This document shows positions 1 to 7,953 of a stretch of 64,000 bases of DNA, piece after piece. The notes under the pieces are model-generated. The model made no database searches and was not told where the DNA came from. It saw only the letters and a list, made by a program, of their open reading frames with translations. The stretch is from an uncultured Algibacter sp. GTDB taxonomy: Bacteria; Bacteroidota; Bacteroidia; Flavobacteriales; Flavobacteriaceae. The translations under genes and the position numbers were made by a program. The DNA lies in contig NZ_CANMAU010000003.1 in the NCBI RefSeq assembly GCF_947495925.1, forward strand, positions 558,001 through 622,000, written 5' to 3'. Numbering within the stretch: position 1 is the first letter of the stretch; each line of letters begins with the position of its first letter.

Positions 1-1282
1 AGCTATTTCCTATAACAACTGTGAATTTTGGAACCACAGAGTTACTCACTGCATTTACCATTTTAGCACCATCTTTAATAATACCGGAATGCTCACTCTT
101 GCTTCCTACCATAAAGCCAGTAACATCTTGCAGAAAAACTATAGGTATTTTCTTTTGATTACAATTGGCAATAAAACGTGTGGCCTTATCTGCAGAATCG
201 TTATATATAACACCCCCAAACTGCATTTCCTTGGGTTTAGTTTTAGAACCTTTAGTTTTAACCAATTTCCTTTGGTTAGCAACAACACCAACAGCCCAAC
301 CATCAATTCTTGCGTAACAGGTAATTATAGTTTGACCATATCCAGCTTTATATTCGTCAAACTCAGAATCATCAACCAAACGCTTAATAATTTCATACAT
401 ATCGTATTGGTCTGCCCTTGATTTTGGGATGATCCCATAAATATCTTGTGGATTATCTTTTGGTTTTTTAGAATGAGATCTATTAAAACCAGCTTTATCG
501 TAATCACCAATTTTATCAATAATGTTTTTAATAGTATCTAACGCATCTTTATCGTCTTTTGCCTTGTAGTCTGTGACGCCAGAAACCTCGCAATGTGTAG
601 TTGCTCCTCCTAAAGTTTCGTTATCAATACTTTCTCCAATGGCAGCCTTAACTAAATAGCTCCCAGCGAGAAAAATACTTCCTGTTTTATCAACAATTAG
701 GGCCTCATCACTCATTATAGGAAGATAGGCTCCACCTGCAACGCAGCTCCCCATAACGGCAGCTATTTGGGTTATTCCCATACTACTCATTATGGCATTA
801 TTTCTAAATATGCGTCCAAAGTGCTCCTTGTCAGGAAAAATTTCGTCTTGTAATGGCAGGTAAACGCCTGCAGAATCGACCAAATATATGATAGGTAATT
901 TGTTTTCAATAGCTATTTCTTGAGCACGCAAGTTCTTTTTTCCGGTTATGGGAAACCAAGCACCAGCCTTAACTGTGGCATCATTGGCAACCACAATACA
1001 TTGTTTCCCTTTTACATAACCTATTTTAACAACAACGCCTCCGGAAGGGCAACCTCCATGTTCAGAATACATATCCTCTCCTGCAAAAGCTCCAATTTCA
1101 ATAGATTTTGATTTGCTATCTAATAAATAGTTAATACGTTCTCTAGCGGTTAATTTACCTTTTGAATGTAGCTTTTCAATACGTGCTTTTCCACCACCCA
1201 TCTTAACTTTAGCAAGCCTTTTATTAAGCTCAGAGAGCAGTAGTTTATTATGATCTTCATTTTTATTGAAGTTAATGTCCAT
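1..1282 (-). CDS. Acyl-CoA carboxylase carboxyltransferase (beta) subunit, 3' end cut by window
   Basis: An open frame runs leftward from ATG at 1282 (protein start MDINFNKNEDHNKLL) for 427 codons to the window edge without a stop. The visible protein has the two crotonase-like halves of biotin-dependent carboxyltransferases, with stretches such as MGSCVAGGAYLP and QDVTGFMVGSKSEHSG. The family moves carboxyl from carboxybiotin to an acyl-CoA (methylcrotonyl-, propionyl- or geranyl-CoA) in the cytoplasm together with a biotin carboxylase subunit. The long linker and the VAGGAY motif most resemble methylcrotonyl-CoA carboxylase beta, which would place it in leucine breakdown, but the substrate cannot be fixed from sequence. 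The C-terminus is outside the window. Confidence 0.9.
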   Translation of the reverse strand, partial: MDINFNKNEDHNKLLLSELNKRLAKVKMGGGKARIEKLHSKGKLTARERINYLLDSKSKSIEIGAFAGEDMYSEHGGCPSGGVVVKIGYVKGKQCIVVANDATVKAGAWFPITGKKNLRAQEIAIENKLPIIYLVDSAGVYLPLQDEIFPDKEHFGRIFRNNAIMSSMGITQIAAVMGSCVAGGAYLPIMSDEALIVDKTGSIFLAGSYLVKAAIGESIDNETLGGATTHCEVSGVTDYKAKDDKDALDTIKNIIDKIGDYDKAGFNRSHSKKPKDNPQDIYGIIPKSRADQYDMYEIIKRLVDDSEFDEYKAGYGQTIITCYARIDGWAVGVVANQRKLVKTKGSKTKPKEMQFGGVIYNDSADKATRFIANCNQKKIPIVFLQDVTGFMVGSKSEHSGIIKDGAKMVNAVSNSVVPKFTVVIGNS

Positions 1283-1370
1283 GTGTTGTTAGTTTGATGC
1301 TAATGTACAAAAGTTTCAAATTTAAAAATTCGAAATCGTTAATGAAATCATAAAATATATTACACGGAAT

Positions 1371-1388
1371 TATATTCCTTGGAAAATA
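1371..1388. promoter_or_regulatory. Candidate MarR operator, copy 1 (18-bp near-palindrome)
   Basis: TATATTCCTTGGAAAATA is a near-palindrome around TTCC-GGAA. It matches the element at 2790-2807 at 15 of 18 positions, and it overlaps the -33 TTG of the promoter at 1379-1409. Binding of a repressor here would block that promoter. The assignment to the MarR protein encoded at 2336-2773 is an inference from proximity. Confidence 0.5.
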
Positions 1389-1409
1389 AATTTATTTTGT
1401 ATACATTTG
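1379..1409 (+). promoter_or_regulatory. Bacteroidota-type promoter for the DoxX-FMN reductase-MarR operon
   Basis: TTG at 1379-1381 and TACATTTG at 1402-1409 are separated by 20 bp, matching the Bacteroidota -33 (TTTG/TTG) and -7 (TAnnTTTG) elements. The -7 box ends 23 bp before the ATG at 1433. Confidence 0.6.
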
Positions 1410-1432
1410 TACCAGAATTAAAACTTATTACA

Positions 1433-1789
1433 ATGAAAAGAGATAAAATTATTTATTACGTAGCAACAGGATTGTTATCATTATTAATGTTGTTTTCGGT
1501 AAGTATGTATTTTTTTAAGCATGAGGATGTTGCTGTAATGTTTACCGGGTTTGGGTATCCAACATATATTATTTATCCTTATGCTATGGCTAAAATTTTA
1601 GGAATATTTGCAATTTGGAATCCCAAATTTAAGGTTATAAAGGAATGGGCTTATGCCGGGTTCTTTTTCGCATTTATTTTAGCATTTTTTGCACATTACA
1701 TGATAGGAGATGGAGAGCAAATGGCTTCAGTAATAGCTATTATATTGCTAATTACTTCTTATATTTTTAACAAAAGAATAAATAATTAA
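1433..1789 (+). CDS. DoxX-like small integral membrane protein
   Basis: The protein is 118 residues from the ATG at 1433 (MKRDKIIYYVATG). A longer in-frame extension to 1379 is possible, but it would start on top of the promoter, so the internal ATG is preferred. It has four hydrophobic segments (about residues 7-27, 45-63, 72-90, 95-113), and the arrangement and the FGYPTYIIYPYAMAKILG stretch fit the DoxX-like family (DoxX_2/DUF4345-type). The biochemical role of these proteins is unsettled; some work with quinone or thiol redox enzymes. It is first in a tight cluster with the FMN reductase (2 bp downstream) and a MarR regulator, which suggests a redox or electrophile stress role. Confidence 0.7.
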   Translation: MKRDKIIYYVATGLLSLLMLFSVSMYFFKHEDVAVMFTGFGYPTYIIYPYAMAKILGIFAIWNPKFKVIKEWAYAGFFFAFILAFFAHYMIGDGEQMASVIAIILLITSYIFNKRINN

Positions 1790-1791
1790 TT

Positions 1792-2322
1792 ATGAAAAAA
1801 ATAATTGCGTTTGCCGGAACTAATAGTAAAGCATCTATAAATAAACAACTCGCTGTTTATGCGTCTAGCTTAGTAGAGCATGTTGATGTTAATGTTCTAG
1901 ATTTAAATGATTTTGAGTTGCCAATCTATGGTATAGATTTTGAAATTGAACACGGTATTCCAGACAATGCCAGTAAATTTTTAAATCTTATAAAAAATTC
2001 AGACGGTATAGTATTATCTTTAGCAGAGCATAACGGTGCTTATGCAACAGTATTTAAAAATATATTTGACTGGATGTCTCGAATAGACGGAAAATTATGG
2101 AGTGATAAACCCATGTTACTAATGGCTACTTCACCAGGAGGTAGAGGAGGGGCGTCTGTCTTAGAAGTGGCTCGGGGAAGATTTCCTTACATGGGAGGTA
2201 ATATTGTTTCAGAATTTAGTCTACCGGAATTTGGATCAAATTTTTCTGAAGGTAAATTAACTAATGATGAACTTAATTCGGAGCTAGTTAAAAGTGTTAA
2301 GACATTTCAAGAAGCACTATAG
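1792..2322 (+). CDS. NAD(P)H-dependent FMN reductase family protein
   Basis: This 176-residue protein has the flavodoxin-like fold of the FMN_red family. The N-terminal strand and phosphate loop read AFAGTNSKASINKQLA, followed by LSLAEHNGAYATVFKNIFDW and the C-terminal-half loop TSPGGRGGASVLE that covers FMN. Family members reduce quinones, azo compounds or FMN with NAD(P)H in the cytoplasm. It starts 2 bp after the DoxX-like gene and ends 13 bp before the MarR gene, so the three are almost certainly co-transcribed. A quinone or electrophile detoxification role is inferred from this setting. Confidence 0.85.
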   Translation: MKKIIAFAGTNSKASINKQLAVYASSLVEHVDVNVLDLNDFELPIYGIDFEIEHGIPDNASKFLNLIKNSDGIVLSLAEHNGAYATVFKNIFDWMSRIDGKLWSDKPMLLMATSPGGRGGASVLEVARGRFPYMGGNIVSEFSLPEFGSNFSEGKLTNDELNSELVKSVKTFQEAL

Positions 2323-2335
2323 GGTTATATAAAAT

Positions 2336-2773
2336 ATGGGTGATATTTCAAAAGACATAAATTCGAAGTTTGCAAATGAAAAAGTGAAAGCTTTAATTAA
2401 TATTATTTATACTGCAAATTGGATTAATAGTATACAAAATGAGTTTTTTAAACCTTTTGGGATTTCGCCACAACAGTATAATATATTAAGAATTTTAAGA
2501 GGAGCAGGCGAACCTTTAAAAGTACAAGTAATTAAAGAACGCATGCTAGAACGGGCTCCTAATGCTACGCGCTTAATGGATAAACTTTGCGCTAAGCAGT
2601 TAATTAATCGTTTAGATTGCCCTGATGATAGGCGTGTTGTGCATATAGATATTACTAAAGAAGGCCTTAAGTTACTAGGTGTAATAGAAAAGGATTTTAA
2701 AGAAGATTTATTAGAAAACCTAACATTTGAAGAAGCTAAAACCCTGAGTGACCTTTTAGATAAAATTCGATAA
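2336..2773 (+). CDS. MarR family transcriptional regulator
   Basis: The protein has 145 residues with a winged helix-turn-helix. The recognition region is around residues 55-85 (VIKERMLERAPNATRLMDKL), followed by the wing CPDDRRVVHIDITKEG, which holds the D-x-R motif typical of MarR proteins. N- and C-terminal helices form the dimer interface. MarR proteins usually repress their own operon and neighbours and are released by phenolic or oxidising ligands. Two copies of a shared 18-bp near-palindrome lie upstream of its operon (1371-1388) and directly after it, before the pirin gene (2790-2807). These are the best candidates for its operators. Confidence 0.88.
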   Translation: MGDISKDINSKFANEKVKALINIIYTANWINSIQNEFFKPFGISPQQYNILRILRGAGEPLKVQVIKERMLERAPNATRLMDKLCAKQLINRLDCPDDRRVVHIDITKEGLKLLGVIEKDFKEDLLENLTFEEAKTLSDLLDKIR

Positions 2774-2789
2774 AAAAAATTTAAATATA

Positions 2790-2807
2790 TATTTTCCATG
2801 GAAAGTA
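2790..2807. promoter_or_regulatory. Candidate MarR operator, copy 2 (18-bp near-palindrome)
   Basis: TATTTTCCATGGAAAGTA contains a perfect 12-bp palindrome (2793-2804) and is symmetric over 18 bp except for one base pair. It sits 13 bp before the pirin ATG at 2821 and matches the element at 1371-1388 at 15 of 18 positions. Confidence 0.5.
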
Positions 2808-2820
2808 AAAATGTACAATT

Positions 2821-3693
2821 ATGAAATTAAATACAATTAAAACAGTAGGGCGAAGTGATTTTGTAAATATGGGCCCCATACAATTAAGGCAACCCATTCC
2901 AACCCAGTATATAGATAATATAGATCCGTTTATACTATTGCATCATTATGGGCCGTACGACATATCGGAACAAAACAATCCGTTTGATTTAGGACCACAT
3001 CCGCACAGAGGTTTTGAACCTATTACCTTTTTAATTCAAGGTGAACAATTACATCGCGATTCTTTAGGCAATGAGAGTATTGTAAAATCGGGTGATGTAC
3101 AATGGACCACCGCGGGAAGAGGTATTATTCATGCCGAAGCGCCTACTAAAGAGTTTGTTAAACAAGGAGGTGTTTTAGAAGGTATTCAGCTGTGGTTGAA
3201 TTTACCGGCAGAAAAGAAAATGATAGATGCCAATTATCAACATGTAAAACATGAAGATTTTAAAGTTGTGGTTTCGGATGATGGGAAAGTCAATGTTTTA
3301 ATCATTGCAGGGGAACTTGACGGTGTTTATGGGCCCATACAAACCCAAACTCCTGTAAATGCTTTTATGATAGATATTGAATCCGGTGGTGAATATGATA
3401 TTAAAGTACCCAGCCTACATCAATCTACAATATATTTAATAAAAGGTGATGTATTAATTAATGGTACTGAGAACTTGAAGTTGAATCAGAATCAACTCAT
3501 TGAGTTTAATAAATACGGGGAAGGTTTTTCTATTAAAGGTAAAGAAAAAAGTAAACTGTTATTTTTATCTGGAACAGCTTTTAATGAGCAAGTGACTACT
3601 TATGGACCTTATGTAATGAATACGCAAACCGAAATCATGGAAGCTATGCGTGATTATCAGATGGGAAAAATGGGTTTTCTTCCAGCTAGTTAA
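2821..3693 (+). CDS. Pirin family protein (bicupin)
   Basis: This is a 290-residue pirin. The N-terminal cupin carries the metal site HPHRGFEPITFLIQGE (two His, then Glu) and the second conserved stretch TAGRGIIHAE. The C-terminal cupin (about 165-285) includes IYLIKGDVLINGTE and a LLFLSGTAFNE tail. Pirins are cytoplasmic cupins; some are quercetin 2,3-dioxygenases, others redox-responsive partners of transcription or metabolism. The gene follows the MarR gene by 47 bp with a candidate operator in between, so it probably belongs to the same regulon. Substrate is not predictable. Confidence 0.88.
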   Translation: MKLNTIKTVGRSDFVNMGPIQLRQPIPTQYIDNIDPFILLHHYGPYDISEQNNPFDLGPHPHRGFEPITFLIQGEQLHRDSLGNESIVKSGDVQWTTAGRGIIHAEAPTKEFVKQGGVLEGIQLWLNLPAEKKMIDANYQHVKHEDFKVVVSDDGKVNVLIIAGELDGVYGPIQTQTPVNAFMIDIESGGEYDIKVPSLHQSTIYLIKGDVLINGTENLKLNQNQLIEFNKYGEGFSIKGKEKSKLLFLSGTAFNEQVTTYGPYVMNTQTEIMEAMRDYQMGKMGFLPAS

Positions 3694-3694
3694 T

Positions 3695-3792
3695 GCGTTA
3701 GGGATTGAAAAGGAAAGCCCAGAGCGAGGAACGAGCGCGGACTTGTATTGAAAAGCCCTACCTTTTTAGGGTAGCGCCCAAAGCATCTTAAA
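3695..3792. repeat. Structured intergenic repeat-like element
   Basis: The spacer between the two pirin genes is much more G+C-rich than its surroundings and reads like the intergenic repeat family seen in many Flavobacteriaceae genomes: a GGGATTGAAA lead, a GAGCGAGGAACGAGCGCGG core, then GAAAAGCCCTACC and a short hairpin CTACC-tttttA-GGGTAG. The identification is from memory of similar elements; only one copy lies in this window. Function is unknown. It could form RNA structure between two co-transcribed genes. Confidence 0.4.
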
Positions 3793-3820
3793 AAATTTCC
3801 TGTTAAAAAAAAAGAATATT

Positions 3821-4537
3821 ATGAAAACAATAGTGCATAAAGCAGATAGCCGTGGTTTTGCAAATCATGGTTGGTTAAAATCTTATCATACGTTTAGCTT
3901 TGCAAGTTATCAAAATAAAGAGTGCATGAATTTTGGAGCTCTTAGAGTCCTAAATGATGATATCGTACAATCAAAAATGGGGTTTGGAACGCATCCACAC
4001 CAAAATATGGAAATTATCTCAATACCTTTGAAGGGAGCTTTATCTCACAAGGATAGCATGGAGAATAAGCGTTCTATTGAAGTAGGAGAAGTGCAGGTGA
4101 TGAGTGCAGGTACAGGTTTGACGCATTCGGAATTTAATGATAGCAAAACGGAGGATGTGAATTTTTTGCAGCTCTGGATAATTCCTGAGCAGATGGGGGT
4201 TGAACCAAATTATGAACAGCGCAAATTTCATGCTGAACATCAAAGGAATAAGCTGCAAACTATTGTTGCCCCTAAGGATAAGCTAGATGGTGATGCCCTT
4301 CCAATAAATCAGCAAGCCTACATTTATAGAGCTGACTTAGAAAGTGGTAGGTCAATTTCATTACAAGTTAAAAATAACAACAACGGGCTTTACATTTTTG
4401 TGGTGGACGGTAAGGTAGAAGTGAATGGAAATGTATTACTTTCTAGAGATGCCATTGGTGTTTGGGAGAAAGAGCGTATTGATGTTTCTGGAAAGGAAGA
4501 TTCTAAGATAATTATAATTGAAGTTCCTATGAACTAG
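3821..4537 (+). CDS. Pirin family protein (YhhW-like bicupin)
   Basis: This second pirin has 238 residues, the length of the YhhW subgroup. It has the metal-site motif GTHPHQNMEIISIPLKGALSH and the STAGTGLTHSE-type motif, here MSAGTGLTHSEFND, followed by QLWIIPE. The C-terminal half is the shorter second cupin (GLYIFVVDGKVEVNG). YhhW-type pirins can show quercetinase activity in vitro. It is unlike the 290-residue paralogue upstream in length and spacing of motifs, so the pair is not a recent duplication. A terminator follows at 4560-4587. Confidence 0.87.
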   Translation: MKTIVHKADSRGFANHGWLKSYHTFSFASYQNKECMNFGALRVLNDDIVQSKMGFGTHPHQNMEIISIPLKGALSHKDSMENKRSIEVGEVQVMSAGTGLTHSEFNDSKTEDVNFLQLWIIPEQMGVEPNYEQRKFHAEHQRNKLQTIVAPKDKLDGDALPINQQAYIYRADLESGRSISLQVKNNNNGLYIFVVDGKVEVNGNVLLSRDAIGVWEKERIDVSGKEDSKIIIIEVPMN

Positions 4538-4559
4538 TTTAATTATAAGGTTAATAGCT

Positions 4560-4587
4560 AAAAGCACCCAACTATGGGTGCTTTTTT
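4560..4587 (+). terminator. Intrinsic terminator after the pirin genes
   Basis: Stem AAAGCACCC / GGGTGCTTT with a short loop followed by six T residues, 22 bp past the pirin stop. Confidence 0.8.
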
Positions 4588-4642
4588 GTTTAAAAATGCG
4601 ATATTTGCTTTTACACTAACAACCAAAAATAGGATATAGATT

Positions 4643-4825
4643 ATGGCGATGAATAAAAATACAGTATTAGCTTGGGCTACATGGATAATGATCTTTGTGG
4701 GCTTGGGACTTATAGCTATGGGGGCTTTTAAGTATGAAGAAGTAGCAGGATGGGGTTTTGCTGCAGTTGGCATTGGTTTTTTTGCAGTAGCATGGGTTTT
4801 TAATGCTTTAAAAGGAAGAGTATAA
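4643..4825 (+). CDS. Small membrane protein, CAL67264-like family
   Basis: This 60-residue protein (MAMNKNTVLAWATWIM...) has two hydrophobic helices (about 8-28 and 36-54) separated by a short FKYEEVAG loop and ends in the basic tail NALKGRV. It closely resembles the small flavobacterial membrane protein family known as CAL67264, whose function is unknown. The stop and the ATG of ettA overlap by one base (TAATG), so the two are translationally coupled. The conserved pairing with ettA seen here hints at a link with translation or energy status, but nothing in the sequence proves it. Confidence 0.75.
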   Translation: MAMNKNTVLAWATWIMIFVGLGLIAMGAFKYEEVAGWGFAAVGIGFFAVAWVFNALKGRV

Positions 4826-6516
4826 TGAGTGATGATAAAAAAATAATTTTTTCAATGTCTGGGTTAACCAAGACATTTCAGAGTGCAAATACACCTGTTT
4901 TAAAAAACATACACCTAAGTTTCTTTTATGGAGCTAAAATTGGCATACTAGGGCTAAATGGTTCTGGTAAATCTACTTTATTGAAGATTATAGCTGGTGT
5001 TGATAAAAATTATCAAGGCGATGTTGTGTTTTCGCAAGATTACTCCGTTGGGTATTTAGAGCAAGAGCCTAAGCTCGATAATGATAAAACCGTTATGGAA
5101 GTAGTTCGTGAGGGTGCGGCTGAAACAGTAGCTATTCTTGATGAATACAATAATATCAATGATCAGTTTGGTTTAGAAGAAGTGTATTCTGATCCTGATA
5201 AGATGGAGAAGTTAATGAACCGACAGGCAGAGCTTCAAGATCAAATTGATGCAGCAGGCGCGTGGGAACTTGATACAAAACTAGAAATAGCCATGGATGC
5301 TTTACGTACTCCGGATGGCGATAAGAAAATAGGCGTTTTATCAGGAGGAGAAAAACGTAGAGTAGCCTTATGTCGTTTACTTTTAAAAGAACCCGATGTT
5401 TTGTTATTAGATGAGCCTACCAACCATTTAGATGCAGAATCTGTACATTGGTTGGAGCATCATTTGGCGCAATATAAAGGAACAGTTATTGCGGTAACTC
5501 ACGATAGATACTTTTTAGATAATGTGGCTGGTTGGATTTTAGAGCTGGATAGAGGGGAAGGGATTCCTTGGAAAGGGAATTATTCATCTTGGTTAGATCA
5601 AAAGTCTAAGCGCATGGCTCAGGAAGGTAAGGCTGCCTCTAAGCGACAAAAGACATTAGAACGTGAGTTGGAATGGGTTCGTCAAGGAGCTAAGGGACGT
5701 CAAACCAAGCAAAAGGCACGTTTAAAGAATTATGATAAATTAATGAGTCAAGATCAAAAGCAGCTTGATGAAAAACTAGAAATATATATTCCAAATGGAC
5801 CTCGTTTAGGAACAAACGTTATCGAAGCAAAAGGGGTTGCAAAAGGTTATGACGATAAATTATTATATGATGATTTAAGTTTTAACTTACCACAAGCTGG
5901 AATTGTTGGTATTATAGGACCCAATGGTGCTGGTAAAACGACCATTTTTAGAATGATAATGGGAGAAGAGACGCCTGACAAAGGTGAATTTGTTGTAGGT
6001 GAAACGGCTAAACTAGCTTATGTAGATCAGAAGCATTCTAATATAGATTCTGAAAAAACCATTTGGCAAAACTTTAGTGATGAGCAAGAGTTGATTATGA
6101 TGGGGGGTAAGCAAGTAAATTCGCGAGCTTATTTAAGTCGTTTTAATTTCTCGGGAAGTGAGCAAAATAAAAAGGTAAACTTGCTCTCTGGAGGGGAGCG
6201 TAACCGTTTGCATTTAGCTATGACTTTGAAAGAAGAAGGTAATGTGTTACTTTTAGATGAGCCTACTAACGACCTTGATGTAAATACATTACGAGCATTA
6301 GAAGAAGGTTTGGAAAACTTTGCTGGTTGTGCTGTGGTGATTAGTCATGACCGTTGGTTTTTAGATAGAATTTGCACACATATTTTGGCATTTGAAGGGG
6401 ACTCTCAAGTTTATTTCTTTGAAGGTAGCTTTTCTGATTATGAAGAAAATAAAAAGAAGCGCCTTGGAGGTGATTTGATGCCTAAACGAATTAAATATAG
6501 AAAATTAGTAAGATAA
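4825..6516 (+). CDS. ettA: Energy-dependent translational throttle protein EttA (ABC-F)
   Basis: The 563-residue soluble protein has two ABC ATPase domains and no membrane segments. Walker A motifs are GLNGSGKST (N-terminal) and GPNGAGKTT (C-terminal), signatures are LSGGEKRR and LSGGERNR, and Walker B regions are LLLDEPTNHLD and LLLDEPTNDLD. The interdomain linker is charged (residues about 245-320, ending KARLKNYDKLMSQD), as in EttA. EttA binds the ribosomal E site and gates the first steps of elongation according to ATP/ADP. The C-terminal GGDLMPKRIKYRKL tail is typical of the EttA branch. A terminator follows. Confidence 0.95.
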   Translation: MSDDKKIIFSMSGLTKTFQSANTPVLKNIHLSFFYGAKIGILGLNGSGKSTLLKIIAGVDKNYQGDVVFSQDYSVGYLEQEPKLDNDKTVMEVVREGAAETVAILDEYNNINDQFGLEEVYSDPDKMEKLMNRQAELQDQIDAAGAWELDTKLEIAMDALRTPDGDKKIGVLSGGEKRRVALCRLLLKEPDVLLLDEPTNHLDAESVHWLEHHLAQYKGTVIAVTHDRYFLDNVAGWILELDRGEGIPWKGNYSSWLDQKSKRMAQEGKAASKRQKTLERELEWVRQGAKGRQTKQKARLKNYDKLMSQDQKQLDEKLEIYIPNGPRLGTNVIEAKGVAKGYDDKLLYDDLSFNLPQAGIVGIIGPNGAGKTTIFRMIMGEETPDKGEFVVGETAKLAYVDQKHSNIDSEKTIWQNFSDEQELIMMGGKQVNSRAYLSRFNFSGSEQNKKVNLLSGGERNRLHLAMTLKEEGNVLLLDEPTNDLDVNTLRALEEGLENFAGCAVVISHDRWFLDRICTHILAFEGDSQVYFFEGSFSDYEENKKKRLGGDLMPKRIKYRKLVR

Positions 6517-6526
6517 AAAGTAGAAG

Positions 6527-6552
6527 ACGCTCACTTAAAAGTGGGCGTTTTT
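6527..6552 (+). terminator. Intrinsic terminator after ettA
   Basis: Stem ACGCTCAC / GTGGGCGT (one G-T pair), loop TTAAAA, followed by a T run; 10 bp after the ettA stop. Confidence 0.75.
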
Positions 6553-6627
6553 TACTTTATAGATGTGGGCTTAACCTAGTTTGAAATTTGACTCCTCATG
6601 AATCATTTCAATGCTTTAAGGTGTTTG

Positions 6628-6780
6628 TTAATCAAATTCAGTTAAATTATTCGCATATTGTTCTTCTGACGTGATATTGTAAAGAAGTGAGTCATTATTC
6701 TTTTTTAAGAATATAATTAATAAAATGATAATATCGAAAATAGCAATAAAAATTATCGAACTTATATAAGCAAATTTTTC
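6628..6780 (-). other. In-frame open extension after the stop of the 78-residue membrane protein
   Basis: Directly after the TAG of the gene at 6781-7017 the same frame stays open for 50 codons to a TAA at 6628-6630. The conceptual peptide has a second hydrophobic helix (SSIIFIAIFDIIILLIIFLK) and a polar acidic tail (NNDSLLYNITSEEQYANN), which looks protein-like rather than random. There is no ATG in it. It could be a separate gene with a non-standard start, a read-through product, or the rest of a once longer gene now split by a nonsense mutation. Confidence 0.35.
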
Positions 6781-7017
6781 CTATTTATTATCGTACATGT
6801 GGCCGTCAGTGAAATCTTTATAGTCATTCTCGTCAGGCATTTTAGTATCCATACTATTTAAACGCTCATTTTCTTTTTTAAGTTTATATGATTTTCTAAC
6901 CCCAAGAATTAACAGAATAGCAAAGAAAACCACCACAATAACCAAAACGTTCACAACGTAAGACTGATCAATAAGAGCAAATGTTAAAAAAATAGTAATT
7001 AGTTGGTTGAGAAACAT
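6781..7017 (-). CDS. Small membrane protein of unknown function
   Basis: The protein is 78 residues. A hydrophobic N-terminus (MFLNQLITIFLTFALI) is followed by a strong transmembrane helix (about 22-42, VNVLVIVVVFFAILLILGV), then a basic and acidic cytoplasmic tail ending GHMYDNK. No family was recognised. It is transcribed against ettA and nudK. The frame continues open beyond its TAG stop with another hydrophobic helix (see 6628-6780), so this may be the N-terminal part of a longer gene interrupted by a stop codon. Confidence 0.55.
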   Translation of the reverse strand: MFLNQLITIFLTFALIDQSYVVNVLVIVVVFFAILLILGVRKSYKLKKENERLNSMDTKMPDENDYKDFTDGHMYDNK

Positions 7018-7186
7018 GAAACGTGCACATTTGGGTTAATAGCTTACCAAATATAGTGCATTTTATTCATTAGTATGTGTTAAAAATCGTATAGTTTTTT
7101 ACATTAAAATGTTAATAACATGAACTAAATCAAAGTAATACATATTAGTTATATTTAAATATAAAAACGATAAGAATTATTAAATT

Positions 7187-7771
7187 ATGAATAATGATAG
7201 AGTAAAAGAAATAAAAAGCACCTTGCTTTCTGATAACTACTATGTTTTAAAGAAATTAAATTTTAATTATTTAATGAAAAACGGTACTTGGGTGAACCAA
7301 ATGCGAGAAGTTTATGATAGAGGAGACGGTGCTGGCATATTACTATATAATAAAACAAAGAAAACGGTCATTCTTACAAAACAATTTAGAATGCCAACTT
7401 ATATGAACGACAATGATGACGGTTTTTTAATTGAGATTTGTGCAGGAATGCTAGATAAAGATAATCCAGAAGCTTGTATTATACGTGAAACAGAAGAGGA
7501 AGTGGGGTATAGAATAAAAGAGGTTAAAAAAGTATATGAAGCCTACTCTTCTCCAGGAGTAATGACTGAAAAAATGCATTTCTTTGTTGGTGAGTATACA
7601 GATGACATGAAGGTTAGTGATGGAGGTGGTTTAGATATAGAACATGAAGATATAGAAGTTTTGGAATGGAAATTTGAAGAAGTAATTAAAATGCTTAACA
7701 CCGGGAAAATATATGATACTAGAACAATTGTTTTACTTCAATATGCCCAAATCCATCGTCTAATGGAGTAG
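7187..7771 (+). CDS. nudK: NUDIX hydrolase, GDP-mannose pyrophosphatase (NudK) type
   Basis: This 194-residue NUDIX protein has the box AGMLDKDNPEACIIRETEEE followed by VG. The spacing differs from the classical GX5E form but is the same as in NudK, which keeps the RETEEEVG metal-binding part. NudK hydrolyses GDP-mannose and related sugar nucleotides to GMP (or NMP) and sugar phosphate, and ADP-ribose pyrophosphatases belong to the same group. The N-terminal half (VREVYDRGDGAGILLYN-like) is the dimer-swap region usual in this subfamily. It stands alone between oppositely oriented or distant genes. Confidence 0.85.
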   Translation: MNNDRVKEIKSTLLSDNYYVLKKLNFNYLMKNGTWVNQMREVYDRGDGAGILLYNKTKKTVILTKQFRMPTYMNDNDDGFLIEICAGMLDKDNPEACIIRETEEEVGYRIKEVKKVYEAYSSPGVMTEKMHFFVGEYTDDMKVSDGGGLDIEHEDIEVLEWKFEEVIKMLNTGKIYDTRTIVLLQYAQIHRLME

Positions 7772-7953
7772 AATATCGAGTATTTATTTTCAATTGAATT
7801 ATATGCCGCAAAAATCCAAGTTTATGAAAATAGTTGTAAAGGGCTAATATTCGATCATGCCCATTGTCAAAAACCATTTGTTTTCTGAATAAAGCCTTAA
7901 ATGCTTATCATGTTTATGGATTCTAATTATTTTTGAAAAAATAATAATAAAAT

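Noticed and set aside
89-1111. Plus-strand frames at 89-421 and 920-1111 and a minus frame at 325-519
   Set aside because: They are shadows of the acyl-CoA carboxylase gene that fills 1-1282 on the minus strand in a single continuous frame.
2407-2799. 130-codon minus-strand frame
   Set aside because: Antisense to the MarR gene, whose motifs are clear; also covers the candidate operator.
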